A stretch of 40,892 nucleotides of DNA from JANYJJ01 sp038241115 (GCA_038241115.1 JBBRGA010000011.1:1-40892), one strand, 5' to 3'. Shown: positions 15,289 through 23,501, counted from the first letter of the stretch. The notes: generated from the letters alone by a model not told the origin. Numbers and translations are program-made.

Positions 15289-16938
15289 TTACGAACGCAG
15301 CTTCTTCAGCAAACCTGCGGTCGATGCGTCCAGGCCTTGCACATCGCCGCTGGCCAAACGCGGCAGCAAGTCGGTGCACAGCGCCTTGCCCAACTCCACG
15401 CCCCATTGGTCAAAGCTGTTGATGCCCCACAGCGCGCCGCTCACAAACACACGGTGCTCGTACATGGCAATCAACGCGCCCAAAGTGCGCGGTGAAAGCT
15501 GATCGAGCAGCAGCGTGGTGCTGGGCCGGTTGCCGGGGAAGCTGCGGTGATGCGACAGCACATCGCGGTCTATCGTGTCGGAGGCCGTGGGCGCTTTGTC
15601 CAGCAAGGCTTGCTGCGCTGTTTTGCCTTGCATCAAGGCTTGCGACTGCGCCAGGCCGTTGGCCAGCAGCATGGCGTGCATGTCAGCCAAGCTGTGCGTC
15701 GGGTGCTTGACGAGGATGAACTCGACCGGAATCACGTCGCTGCCCTGGTGCAGCATCTGAAAGTAAGCATGTTGACCGTTGGTGCCGGGCTCGCCCCACA
15801 CCACCGGGCTGGTGGCGTAAGGCAGCAACGCACCGCCCACGTCGACGCGCTTGCCGTTGCTCTCCATTTCCAACTGTTGCAGGTAGGCCGGCAAGCGCTT
15901 CAAACCCTGGTGATAAGGCGCAACGCTGCGGCTGCTGAAGCCGTGGAAATTGCGGTACCAAACGTCCAACAGGCCCAGCAACATCGGCAAGTTTTTCTCG
16001 ACCGGTGATTGCGCGAAATGCAGGTCCATGGCGTGGGCACCTTCCAGCAATTCGCGAAAACGATCTGCGCCCACGGCCAGCGCAATCGGCAAGCCTATGG
16101 CGCTCCACAGCGAGTAGCGCCCGCCCACCCAATCCCAAAAACCGAAGGTGGTGCTGATGCCAAACTCAGCCGCCGCCTTGACGTTGGTGGTGGTGGCCAC
16201 GAAGTGGCGGGCGATGTCGGTACCGCCGTTGCCGATAAACCAGGACCTCGCCACGCGCGCGTTGGCCATGGTCTCTTGTGTGGTGAAGGTTTTGCTGGCG
16301 ATGATGAACAGCGTCTCGGCCGGCTTCAGGTGGCGCAGCACCGGAGTGATGTCGTGCGCATCGACGTTGGCCACGAAGTGAAACGTCAAGCCCGGATGGG
16401 CAAAAGCCTCCAACGCGGGCACCGCCATTTGCGGCCCCAAGTCACTGCCACCGATGCCGATGTTGACGACGTGTTTGATGCCGCTGGCGGCGGTGTCGCG
16501 CACGGTTTCCACATAGTTCAGCATGGCGTTCAACACTGACTGAACTTCGGCGCTGAAGGGCGCGCCGCCGGGCGGGGCACGCAAAGCGGTGTGCAGCACC
16601 GCGCGCCCTTCGGTGGTGTTGATCGCGTCGCCGCGCAGCATGGCATCGCGCCGCGCTTCCAGCTGGCATTCGCGCGCCAAGTCGGCCAAAAAATGCAGCG
16701 TGGCGGTATCAAGCAAGTTCTTTGACAGGTCGGCGAAAACTTCGGGCGCCTGCACGCCCATCGCGTCGAACCGGCCTGGGTCGCGGGCGAAGGCCTCACG
16801 CAAATCGAGGTCGCGGCCGTGCGCCTCAAAGTGGCCCTGCAGCGCCGCCCAGGCGGATGTTTGATCGCAGCGTGGCGGTGGTGTCAGCGGAGGTGTCAGC
16901 GGCGGTGTCAGCGGCGTGGTCAGTACCGGCGCGCTCAT
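15289..16938 (-). CDS. pgi: glucose-6-phosphate isomerase
   Basis: A 549-residue enzyme interconverting glucose-6-phosphate and fructose-6-phosphate. The full set of family blocks is present: GIGGSDLGPQMAVPAL (phosphate binding), IASKTFTTQETM, YQGLKRLPAYLQQLEMES with the catalytic Glu, and GALWGINSFDQWGVELGK with the catalytic Lys. The N-terminus has an unusual threonine-proline-leucine repeat (TPPL units, residues ~9-21) encoded by a 12-base tandem repeat. The ATG overlaps the TGA of tal by four bases (ATGA), so tal and pgi form a translationally coupled operon. It belongs with zwf and the transporter to the sugar-phosphate block of this window. Confidence 0.97.
   Translation of the reverse strand: MSAPVLTTPLTPPLTPPLTPPPRCDQTSAWAALQGHFEAHGRDLDLREAFARDPGRFDAMGVQAPEVFADLSKNLLDTATLHFLADLARECQLEARRDAMLRGDAINTTEGRAVLHTALRAPPGGAPFSAEVQSVLNAMLNYVETVRDTAASGIKHVVNIGIGGSDLGPQMAVPALEAFAHPGLTFHFVANVDAHDITPVLRHLKPAETLFIIASKTFTTQETMANARVARSWFIGNGGTDIARHFVATTTNVKAAAEFGISTTFGFWDWVGGRYSLWSAIGLPIALAVGADRFRELLEGAHAMDLHFAQSPVEKNLPMLLGLLDVWYRNFHGFSSRSVAPYHQGLKRLPAYLQQLEMESNGKRVDVGGALLPYATSPVVWGEPGTNGQHAYFQMLHQGSDVIPVEFILVKHPTHSLADMHAMLLANGLAQSQALMQGKTAQQALLDKAPTASDTIDRDVLSHHRSFPGNRPSTTLLLDQLSPRTLGALIAMYEHRVFVSGALWGINSFDQWGVELGKALCTDLLPRLASGDVQGLDASTAGLLKKLRS
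16880..16915. repeat. 12-bp tandem repeat in the start of pgi
   Basis: Three consecutive 12-base units, GGTGTCAGCGGA then GGTGTCAGCGGC twice, encode repeated Thr-Pro-Pro-Leu in the N-terminal extension of Pgi. A partial fourth unit follows. Being four codons long, copy-number change would alter protein length without shifting the frame. Confidence 0.85.
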
Positions 16939-17888
16939 GCCAGCTCAGCCTTGATGAGTGCGTCGAGCTTGACGGAATCGACCGCAAAACCGCGTATGCC
17001 TTCGCTGAGCTTGTCGCTCGACATGGCGTCTTCATTCAGCGCGAAGCGAAAGCTCGGCTCGTTGTAAGTGACGGCGTGAATGCTGGCGGCCTGCGCTGCA
17101 GCCACCGTCAAGGCAGGCGTGATGGCTTGTTCGCTGGCTTGCAGCGCGGCCAACAAATCAGGGCTGATGGTCAGCAAATCGCACCCCGCCAAAGCCGTGA
17201 TTTGACCGACGTTGCGAAAACTCGCGCCCATGACCTCGGTGGTGATTCCAAACTTTTTGTAGTACCGGTAGATCTGCGTCACCGACTTCACGCCGGGGTC
17301 GTTGGCACCGGTGTTGTCGGCCTCGACCCACGCCGCACCCGCGGCTTTTTTGTGCCAGTCGTAGATGCGACCCACAAAGGGCGAGATGAGTTGCACGCCC
17401 GCCTCGGCGCAGGCCACCGCCTGGCAAAACGCAAACAGCAAAGTGAGGTTGCAGCTTATGCCCTCGCCCTGCAAGATGCGCGCGGCTTGGATGCCTTCCC
17501 AGGTGGAGGCCATTTTGATGAGCACGCGCTCGCGGCCCATTCCGGCTGCTTCATACAGCGCGATCAAACGATGAGCGCGCGCCACGGTGGCGCCGACATC
17601 AAAGCTCAGGCGCGCATCGACTTCGGTGGACACACGGCCGGGCACCACTTTCAATATTTCCAATCCAAACCGCACCAGCACTTGATCGACGATTTCGTCC
17701 GTCGCCTTGCTTGGGCTGCGTGCGACGGCGTCTTTGAAGAGCGGCGCGTACTCAGCCTGCTGCACCGCTTTGAGGATGAGCGACGGGTTGGTGGTGGCGT
17801 CGCGCGGCGCGAATGCAGCCAGCTGCTTGAAGTTGCCGGTGTCGGCAACGACGGTAGTGAATTGCTTGAGTTGGTCCAGGGAATTCAT
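16935..17888 (-). CDS. tal: transaldolase (TalB type)
   Basis: A 317-residue enzyme of the non-oxidative pentose-phosphate pathway that exchanges a dihydroxyacetone unit between sedoheptulose-7-P/glyceraldehyde-3-P and fructose-6-P/erythrose-4-P. The barrel begins with the conserved Asp in TTVVADTG (Asp16) and DATTNPSLIL. The Schiff-base lysine is Lys125 in RVLIKMASTWEGI. ISPFVGRIYDWHKK and VMGASFRNVGQI are further signatures. The length matches E. coli TalB. It is the first gene of the tal-pgi operon and is preceded by an 884-base gap with no clear full HexR operator. Confidence 0.96.
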   Translation of the reverse strand: MNSLDQLKQFTTVVADTGNFKQLAAFAPRDATTNPSLILKAVQQAEYAPLFKDAVARSPSKATDEIVDQVLVRFGLEILKVVPGRVSTEVDARLSFDVGATVARAHRLIALYEAAGMGRERVLIKMASTWEGIQAARILQGEGISCNLTLLFAFCQAVACAEAGVQLISPFVGRIYDWHKKAAGAAWVEADNTGANDPGVKSVTQIYRYYKKFGITTEVMGASFRNVGQITALAGCDLLTISPDLLAALQASEQAITPALTVAAAQAASIHAVTYNEPSFRFALNEDAMSSDKLSEGIRGFAVDSVKLDALIKAELA

Positions 17889-18002
17889 GGGGTTGCCCTT
17901 GATATTGAGGGTTTCGGCTTCGCTAGAGATTAAAACCTGACGGGGCAGGGTTTTGGTTGTTCGCCGTCAAGTTGATGCGTGGATGTAACTTTTGCTTTCG
18001 GC

Positions 18003-18032
18003 TTTGGCTTTGGCTTTGGCTTTGGCTTTGGC
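18003..18032. repeat. hexanucleotide repeat (TTTGGC)5
   Basis: Five perfect TTTGGC units, preceded by two degenerate ones from 17991. They lie about 115-145 bases upstream of the tal start codon. In one reverse frame they would encode Lys-Pro repeats, but no gene is supported there. Confidence 0.9.
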
Positions 18033-18043
18033 TTGATGGAGAA

Positions 18044-18082
18044 CCGAACCCACACCCCGTTCGGGCTGAGGTATCGAAGTCC
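18044..18082. repeat. degenerate intergenic palindromic repeat (TTCGGGCTGAG type)
   Basis: CCGTTCGGGCTGAG at 18057-18070 followed by TATCGAAG closely resembles the widespread element CCGTTCGGGCTGAGCCTGTCGAAG recalled from Comamonadaceae genomes. Its GTTCGG (18059-18064) pairs with CCGAAC at 18044-18049. It is a decayed copy with no coding capacity. Confidence 0.55.
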
Positions 18083-18441
18083 TGCTGTGTTCTTCGCTTG
18101 CAGCGACCGCGCCGGGTCTCGCCCCGGCAGGCGAGTAACTTTCATTTGCTGCGCCGAATGAAACTCACCAAAGCAAAGGCGCTGAACACACATCTGTGCG
18201 GTTCATTTGCATAAAGGTCATGAGCTCGAATTTGACCGAGCTGTGGCCGAACCGCCACTCACGCTCTTGGCTGTCCAAAACGCGGACACCAGCTCATCAA
18301 GTGTGCCGCGCTTCGCGCGTCGGGAAATTGGCTCCTTCCCCCAAAGGGCCACGAAGGAGCCCTTTCAGGTCTCCGGGAGTAGGTTGGGATGGGAGTGAAA
18401 ACGTCGCAACAAACTCAGACGTTTTTAACGCCACGCCACTT

Positions 18442-18758
18442 CTAAATCAGCCCGTCCAACGCCCCCCGACACCACCCTTTATCCGCCTCGTCCAGGCCAT
18501 TAAACGCCTCACGCGCCTGCTTACTGGCCACCCTATAAGCCGCCTCATTTTTCGCCGCACGCATCACCCGCGCCAAGCCCTCACACGAAAAGAACCGCTC
18601 CAACGCAGGTGCTTCGTTTTGCAGCACGAGACACGCCCACATTCACGTGCATGAAACTCACCTCGCACCAAGTCATTGGCTTTCAAACCGGTGATGGCCA
18701 GTTGGAGGTCGGCGCAGCGCTCAGGGGTAACTAAAAAATTTGTTCTTTGGGGACCGAA
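18442..18758 (-). pseudogene. possible frameshifted remnant of an unknown gene
   Basis: Two adjacent minus-strand reading frames look like one broken protein. The upstream part (18758 down to about 18640) reads TNFLVTPERCADLQLAITG and continues to RGEFHARE without a start codon. In another frame, 18642-18442 reads MWACLVLQNEAPALERFF and ends CRGALDGLI. A single frameshift near 18640 would join them into about 100 residues. I do not recognise the family. The second part could instead be a tiny intact gene of 66 residues. There is no Shine-Dalgarno sequence. Confidence 0.3.
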
Positions 18759-18772
18759 TCAATAAGCAGCCA

Positions 18773-19828
18773 TCAAGTCGCAACCACCGACAAACCGCGC
18801 CCCGACAAGCGCAAGCCCACCACATCGCCCAAAGCATGCACCGTTTCCACGTCAGGCGAGACCACAAAAATCGCGCCCAATTCGGTGTCGAAGGTGTACT
18901 CGTAAGTGTTGCCCAAGTAGGCCAACTTGGCCACCGTGGCTCGCAAGTCACCCGCACTCGAACTTGCAGACACCACAGCCCAAGCTTCGGGCCGCACGGC
19001 CACTTTCACGCGGCCTGCCTTTGCCGTGTGCTGCGGCTTGAAATTCAACGGGCCCATCTGCACCGTGCCGTCGGCGTGCGCTTGACCGTCAAACAGCATG
19101 GCCTCGCCCATGAAGCCCGCCACAAATTCGCTTTGCGGGCGTTCGTACAAATCGGCGGGCGTGCCGGCTTGCGCAATCACACCGTTGTCCATCACGATGA
19201 TTTGGTCGCTCACCGCCAAGGCTTCACTTTGGTCGTGGGTGACGTAGGCCACCGTCAAGCCCAAGCGCTGTTGCAGCGAGCGGATTTCTTCGCGCATGTT
19301 GCGGCGCAGGCGTGCATCCAAATTCGACAACGGTTCATCAAACAACAACACTGCAGGTTCAAGTACCAAGGCGCGCGCCAAGGCCACGCGCTGTTGTTGA
19401 CCGCCCGACAGCTCGCTGGGCAGGCGATCGTCGAAGCCGCTCAAACCCACCGACGCCATCGCCGCTTGCGAACGTTGCAGCAGCTCAGCCGGTTTGACGC
19501 CGCTCACGCTCAGGCCGTAGCTCACATTGCCGAGCACGCTCATGTGCGGGAACAGCGCGTAGCTTTGAAACACCATGCTGACGTTGCGCTCGGCGGGGCC
19601 CAGCGAAGTCACATCAACCCCGTCGATGAATATCTGCCCGCCACTGGGCGACTCCAAGCCCGCAATCATGCGCAGCGTGGTGGTTTTGCCGCAGCCCGAC
19701 GGGCCGAGGATGGTGGTGAGGCTGCCCTTTTGCACCGTGAAGCTGATGCCTTTGACCACCAGCGGCGAGCGCTCGCCGCCGTAGCGCTTGACGACGTTTT
19801 TGAACTCTATGCCGACGGGGTTGGACAT
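18773..19828 (-). CDS. ABC transporter ATPase of the AfuC/FbpC family
   Basis: A 351-residue ATP-binding subunit of the CUT1/ferric type. Walker A is GPSGCGKTT, the Q-loop is MVFQSYALFPHMSV, the signature is LSGGQQQRVALARAL, Walker B is VLLFDEPLSNLD and the switch histidine is in VTHDQSEA. A C-terminal TOBE-like regulatory region (about 240-351) follows, typical of this family. The ATG at 19828 has AAGGAAAG a few bases upstream; the longer in-frame start would overlap the permease stop. It is the third gene after the binding protein and permease, with 40 bases between. Annotation pipelines would call it an iron or polyamine ATPase. Context favours a phosphorylated sugar as the transported substrate. 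Confidence 0.92.
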   Translation of the reverse strand: MSNPVGIEFKNVVKRYGGERSPLVVKGISFTVQKGSLTTILGPSGCGKTTTLRMIAGLESPSGGQIFIDGVDVTSLGPAERNVSMVFQSYALFPHMSVLGNVSYGLSVSGVKPAELLQRSQAAMASVGLSGFDDRLPSELSGGQQQRVALARALVLEPAVLLFDEPLSNLDARLRRNMREEIRSLQQRLGLTVAYVTHDQSEALAVSDQIIVMDNGVIAQAGTPADLYERPQSEFVAGFMGEAMLFDGQAHADGTVQMGPLNFKPQHTAKAGRVKVAVRPEAWAVVSASSSAGDLRATVAKLAYLGNTYEYTFDTELGAIFVVSPDVETVHALGDVVGLRLSGRGLSVVAT

Positions 19829-19868
19829 CAAACTTTCCTTGAACACGTATTTTTGACAGCGGGCGAAG

Positions 19869-22184
19869 TCACTTGTTGGCACCCACTTTTCGGCGGCCCA
19901 AAGTGCGTTCACCCACAAAGAATTGAATGGCCGCGGTGACGATTGACATCAGCACAATCAGCACGGTGCAGTAGGCCAAGGCCACGCCGTAGTCGCCGTT
20001 GCCGACGCGGCCGATGATGTAGGTGGTGGCCAATTCGTATTCGGCGGTGACCAAAAAAATCACCGCCGATACGGTGGTCATCGAGCGCACAAAGCTGTAC
20101 ACCAGCGCCGCCACCAGCGCGGGCTTGAGCAGCGGCAGCACCACACGGCGCAAGGTGGTGAGGCTGCTGGCGCGCAGCATCACCGAGGCTTCGTCGAGTG
20201 ATTTGTCCAGCTGTTTGAACGACGCCGTGCCCGCGCGCACGCCCACTGGCAAATTGCGAAAAACAAAACACAGCACGATGATCAAGCCGGTGCCGGTGAG
20301 CTCGACCGGCGGCACGTTGAAGGCCAGGATGTAGCTCACGCCCAGCACCGTTCCAGGGACGGCGAAGGTGAGCAGGGCCGAAAACTCGAACACCGCTTTG
20401 CCGCGAAATTCAGTGCGCGCGAGCAGCCATGCAATCAGCAAACCGATGCTGGCGCAAATGGGCGCGGCAATGGCCGCCAGCGTCATGGTGTTGAACAGCG
20501 AGTTCCAGGCGGTGCCCGCCCACACCAAGCCGTGATCGCCAATTTGCAGATCGAACGCAGTTTTGAAATGCATCAGGGTCAAGCTGTAATCGCGGCCCCA
20601 GGTTTTCACAAACCCGCCCGCGAAAGCAAACAAATAAACCACCACCGTGAATGCCAGCCACGGCCCGGCGACCCAGACGCAAATGCGGCGCACGGCGGTG
20701 GGCAATTCCATCGGCACACCGGCGTCGCCTTTGCCAGAGACGGTGGTGAAGCTGGTGTTGCCCAACAAATTGCGCTGTACAAAAAACACCGTCAACGCAA
20801 ACGCGGTGAGCACCAAAGCCAACGCGGCCGCCATGCCTTGGTCTAGCGAAGCTCCGACGATGGCAAAGAAAATTTCAGTCGACAACACGGCATAAGAGCC
20901 GCCCAAAATGATCGGGTTGCCAAAGTCGGCAATGCTCTCAATGAAGCCCACCAGAAATGCATTGGCCAAGCCGGGCTTGAGCAGCGGCAGCGTCACCGTC
21001 ATGAAGGTTTTAAAGCGGTTGGCGCGCAGGGTTTGCGCCGCTTCTTCCAGCGACGGACTGATGCCTTGCACCACCCCGCGCATGATCATGAAGGCAATGG
21101 GCGTGAACGCAAACAGCTGCGCCACTGCCACACCGAACACACCGTAAAACCAGCGTGTGGGCGGTATGCCAAAGGCCCATTCCAAAAATTGATTGGCCAC
21201 ACCCGCACGGCCGAACAACAGAATCAAACCCAGGCCCACCACAAACGGCGGCGTGATGATGGGCAGCATGGCCAAGGCGTTCAGTGGCTTGCTGATGCGC
21301 TTGGAGCCTCGTTCGGCGAGCAGCGCAATCAGGGTGCCCAGCACCGTGGTGCCCGTGGCCGTGAGCAGCGCCAAGTACAAGGTGTTCCAAGCCACACCGC
21401 AGCTGGTGCCCTTAGTGAGGCAGCCCAAGCCCCAAACCCGCGATGTGCCCACGCGATCCCAGACCGCAGCGACCGCAAAGTTACCTTCGTCGGTGTAGAA
21501 CGCCGCGAGCAGCGACTTGCCCACCGGAAACACCACGAACAAGACCAACAGGAGCGTGCAGCCCACGACGCTGGCCGACACAAACACATCACCGCGGAAG
21601 TAGCCCAAGCGCGCCACGCCCGCACCCAACAGCATCACCAAGCTCACCAACACCACAAAGCCGCCCCAGCCGACGCCGAACTGACCCTTGGACAACGCGC
21701 CGAACGACGCAGTGAGCCAGTCGTAGGACCAGCCCGTGGCACCGATCAAAAAACCACTGGCGCCCAGACCCAGAAGCCCGATCAATGCACCCGCTACCAA
21801 GCCTTGCCCTTGACGACGCCCCGCAGGCATCAGGGCCGATGCAGTGGCCAGCAGCAAACCCAGCACGCCTGTCCACAGCCACACACGGCCGTGAACCGCT
21901 GCTTGCATGAATCCGTTGGCGGTTTCCATGCCCCCGAACAGCTTGGGCAGGGCAGACGCAAGCGAGCCGCGCTGCAAAAAGTACCAAGGCAACAGCGCAT
22001 AGGCCGCCAGACCGAGCCACGCCCAAATGAGCACGGCGCGGCGCGGTCTGTCAGTTCGCACTGCAGTCCGAGAACGTCCAGCGCTTTCGGACGCTGCGTT
22101 TGCGTTTACGTTTGCGTTTGCGTTTACGTTTGCGGTTACGAGTGTCTGTGCGTTTGCGGATGCCGGCGTTTTCATCAGCGTCAC
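19869..22184 (-). CDS. fused double-domain ABC permease (AfuB/FbpB type)
   Basis: A 771-residue inner-membrane protein carrying two permease domains in one chain. Two EAA loops, where the ATPase docks, are visible: PSLEEAAQTLRANRFKTFMT in the first half and KSLDEASVMLRASSLTTLRR in the second. An extra hydrophobic region (about residues 50-215) precedes the first domain. This is longer than the usual fused FbpB-type permease but resembles AfuB, which also has an N-terminal extension. The start is a GTG overlapping the TGA of the binding-protein gene (GTGA); an ATG three codons later is possible. The first 35 residues are an Asn-Ala/Val repeat encoded by hexanucleotides. It works with the binding protein and ATPase on either side. 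Confidence 0.9.
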   Translation of the reverse strand: MTLMKTPASANAQTLVTANVNANANVNANAASESAGRSRTAVRTDRPRRAVLIWAWLGLAAYALLPWYFLQRGSLASALPKLFGGMETANGFMQAAVHGRVWLWTGVLGLLLATASALMPAGRRQGQGLVAGALIGLLGLGASGFLIGATGWSYDWLTASFGALSKGQFGVGWGGFVVLVSLVMLLGAGVARLGYFRGDVFVSASVVGCTLLLVLFVVFPVGKSLLAAFYTDEGNFAVAAVWDRVGTSRVWGLGCLTKGTSCGVAWNTLYLALLTATGTTVLGTLIALLAERGSKRISKPLNALAMLPIITPPFVVGLGLILLFGRAGVANQFLEWAFGIPPTRWFYGVFGVAVAQLFAFTPIAFMIMRGVVQGISPSLEEAAQTLRANRFKTFMTVTLPLLKPGLANAFLVGFIESIADFGNPIILGGSYAVLSTEIFFAIVGASLDQGMAAALALVLTAFALTVFFVQRNLLGNTSFTTVSGKGDAGVPMELPTAVRRICVWVAGPWLAFTVVVYLFAFAGGFVKTWGRDYSLTLMHFKTAFDLQIGDHGLVWAGTAWNSLFNTMTLAAIAAPICASIGLLIAWLLARTEFRGKAVFEFSALLTFAVPGTVLGVSYILAFNVPPVELTGTGLIIVLCFVFRNLPVGVRAGTASFKQLDKSLDEASVMLRASSLTTLRRVVLPLLKPALVAALVYSFVRSMTTVSAVIFLVTAEYELATTYIIGRVGNGDYGVALAYCTVLIVLMSIVTAAIQFFVGERTLGRRKVGANK
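22096..22137. repeat. hexanucleotide repeat in the permease N-terminus
   Basis: Seven hexamers in the order GCGTTT GCGTTT ACGTTT, twice, then GCGGTT: an 18-base higher-order unit of which two copies are present. On the minus strand it encodes alternating Asn and Ala/Val residues. The length is a multiple of three, so unit changes alter only tail length. Confidence 0.9.
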
Positions 22185-23203
22185 TTGGCTTGATTGAACG
22201 CTTTACGCTCCCAGTTTTGGATCAGCTGTTTGCGCACTGCGGCCGAGCCGTACTTTGCGTAGTCGTAGTCGATGAGCTTGATTTTTTTGAAGTCAGGCAC
22301 ACGCGGGTCGACCGGCGTGCCCTTGTTCGACGGCAGCTGAAATTGCTTGGCTGCAGCCCCAAACTGTTGCGCCGCGGGCGTCAAGGCCCACTCGTAAAAC
22401 TTCTTTGCGTTTTCCAGGTTGCGCGCGCCTTTGACGATCGACATAGAGCCGATTTCGGCGCCGGTGCCGTCGGCAGGGGTGATGGCTTCGATGGGAAAGC
22501 CCTGCGCTTTCTCACCGGGCGCGTCGTGCACGAAGCTGATGGATATGGTGGCCTCGCCGCGCGCCACCGCCTTGATAGGGCCGGTGCCCGAGCGCGGATA
22601 GCTGCTGACGTTTTTGTGCAGCGCCGCCAAATAGTCGTAAGCCTTGTCTTCGCCCATCAGTTGCACCAGGGTGGCGATCATGGTGTAAGCGGTGCCGCTG
22701 GCGCGCGGATCGGCGACCTGGATCTCGCCTTTGTATTCGGGCTTGAGCAGATCGGCCCACACCTTGGGCACGGCCAGTTTTTTCCGTGCCAACAGTTCGG
22801 TGTTGTAACCAAAGCCCAACGGACCTGAATAGATGCCGACCGTCTTGTAGCCCGATTGCTGGGCCTGCTTTTGCGCCCAAATCTGCAGCTGAGGCAGCTG
22901 AGCCGACCTGTACTCCAGCGTCAGGTTCTGCTCTGCCGCCAGCAAGTGAGGGTCACCGGTGCCACCAAACCAGACATCGGTTTTGGGGTTGGCGCGCTCG
23001 GCAGTCAATTGCGCCAACGACTCGCCCGACCCCTTTTGCACCAGGTTGACCTTGATGCCGGTGGTCTTGGCAAAGGTGGTCTGGATCAAGCTGCACCACT
23101 CGGCTTGCACAGAGCACAGGATGTTGATTTCCGCATCTTGGGCTTGCGCCGCAGAGGCCGTCGCGATCAGCGCGAGCGTGGTGAAGGCAGTTTTGAATTT
23201 CAT
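22181..23203 (-). CDS. periplasmic binding protein, AfuA-like (predicted sugar-phosphate binder)
   Basis: A 340-residue protein with a signal peptide (cleavage after SAAQA, about residue 21) and a two-lobed ferric-binding-protein-type fold: INILCSVQAEWCSLIQTTF, TDVWFGGTGDPH, IYSGPLGFGYNTELL, VWADLLKPEYKG, ADPRASGTAY. Iron binders of this fold usually carry a tandem Tyr pair late in the sequence; here that place reads SFVHDAP (His226-Asp227), followed by Glu250 in DGTGAEIGSM. The spacing of 24 between His and Glu is what I recall for AfuA, which binds glucose-6-P, fructose-6-P and sedoheptulose-7-P. GGAG lies seven bases upstream of the ATG. First gene of a three-gene operon divergent from zwf. 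Phosphonate or iron binding remains possible. Confidence 0.88.
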   Translation of the reverse strand: MKFKTAFTTLALIATASAAQAQDAEINILCSVQAEWCSLIQTTFAKTTGIKVNLVQKGSGESLAQLTAERANPKTDVWFGGTGDPHLLAAEQNLTLEYRSAQLPQLQIWAQKQAQQSGYKTVGIYSGPLGFGYNTELLARKKLAVPKVWADLLKPEYKGEIQVADPRASGTAYTMIATLVQLMGEDKAYDYLAALHKNVSSYPRSGTGPIKAVARGEATISISFVHDAPGEKAQGFPIEAITPADGTGAEIGSMSIVKGARNLENAKKFYEWALTPAAQQFGAAAKQFQLPSNKGTPVDPRVPDFKKIKLIDYDYAKYGSAAVRKQLIQNWERKAFNQAK

Positions 23204-23281
23204 TCGTCATCTCCGGTTGTTGGCCAAGCTTTGCGTGATTTGAACTCGCAGACCCGAGCGTACGTGACTTGTCCGCGCATG

Positions 23282-23320
23282 GCCTGAAAAGCGGTGCCGC
23301 TGCCGATTTTTCAGGCACCG
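23282..23320. promoter_or_regulatory. two competing inverted repeats in the transporter leader
   Basis: GCCTGAAAA (23282-23290) pairs perfectly with TTTTCAGGC (23308-23316). Overlapping it, CGGTGCC (23292-23298) pairs perfectly with GGCACCG (23314-23320), so the two helices exclude each other. The element lies 79-117 bases upstream of the binding-protein start codon and could act in its leader RNA or as a protein-binding site. There is no adjacent U-run. Confidence 0.55.
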
Positions 23321-23439
23321 AGCACGCAAATCGGGCGTGAAATTTGTCAAAGCTGGATCGCAATTTGCGCTGGCGAAAAATGGGTTTTTCAGCGCTGGCG
23401 GCGCGTTGACCCCTGCAAGAAACGTAGGCATCATCAGCG

Positions 23440-23454
23440 TGAAACTAAATTACA
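23440..23454. promoter_or_regulatory. candidate HexR operator upstream of zwf
   Basis: TGAAACTAAATTACA matches the HexR consensus I recall (TGTAATTAAATTACA) at 13 of 15 positions, with a perfect right half-site. It lies 47 bases before the zwf start codon and 236 bases before the divergent transporter gene. The gene for a HexR-type regulator is next to zwf. I could not identify a convincing -35/-10 pair around it. Confidence 0.65.
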
Positions 23455-23501
23455 TCGGTCGGTTTTTGCAACCTTCTTTCGACATTCACAGAGCCCCGTT
23501 C

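Larger units (their letters stand above)
17889..18772. other. 884-bp gap dense in short repeats and gene remnants
   Basis: No intact conserved gene is visible between tal and the transporter ATPase gene. From left to right it holds the presumed tal leader (17889-17990), a hexanucleotide repeat, a degenerate TTCGGGCTGAG-type intergenic repeat, and an inverted repeat with arms TTTCATT/AATGAAA around 18140-18165. A 9-base hairpin GGCTCCTTC/GAAGGAGCC follows (18330-18338 and 18353-18361), then a frameshifted coding remnant (18442-18758). The region looks like a landing zone for repeats rather than regulatory DNA for one gene. Confidence 0.7.

Noticed and set aside
17985..17999. Possible second HexR site upstream of tal
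   Set aside because: Only the left half (TGTAACT) fits; the right half has no resemblance to the consensus, so it is not counted.
18740..19939. 399-codon plus-strand frame opposite the transporter ATPase
   Set aside because: It is antisense to a gene with all ABC ATPase motifs; its His/Arg/Gln-rich composition is typical of a shadow frame in GC-rich DNA.
21033..22193. 386-codon plus-strand frame opposite the permease
   Set aside because: Antisense shadow of the permease, including translation of the hexamer repeat as a Val/Cys/Tyr run.
18773..23203. Ferric-iron uptake system annotation for the ABC transporter
   Set aside because: The late tandem-Tyr iron-ligand position is not conserved and the neighbours are sugar-phosphate enzymes; kept only as an alternative.
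23337..23501. Upstream start for zwf
   Set aside because: The 55 extra residues have no counterpart in the family, and the DNA contains the HexR-like operator.
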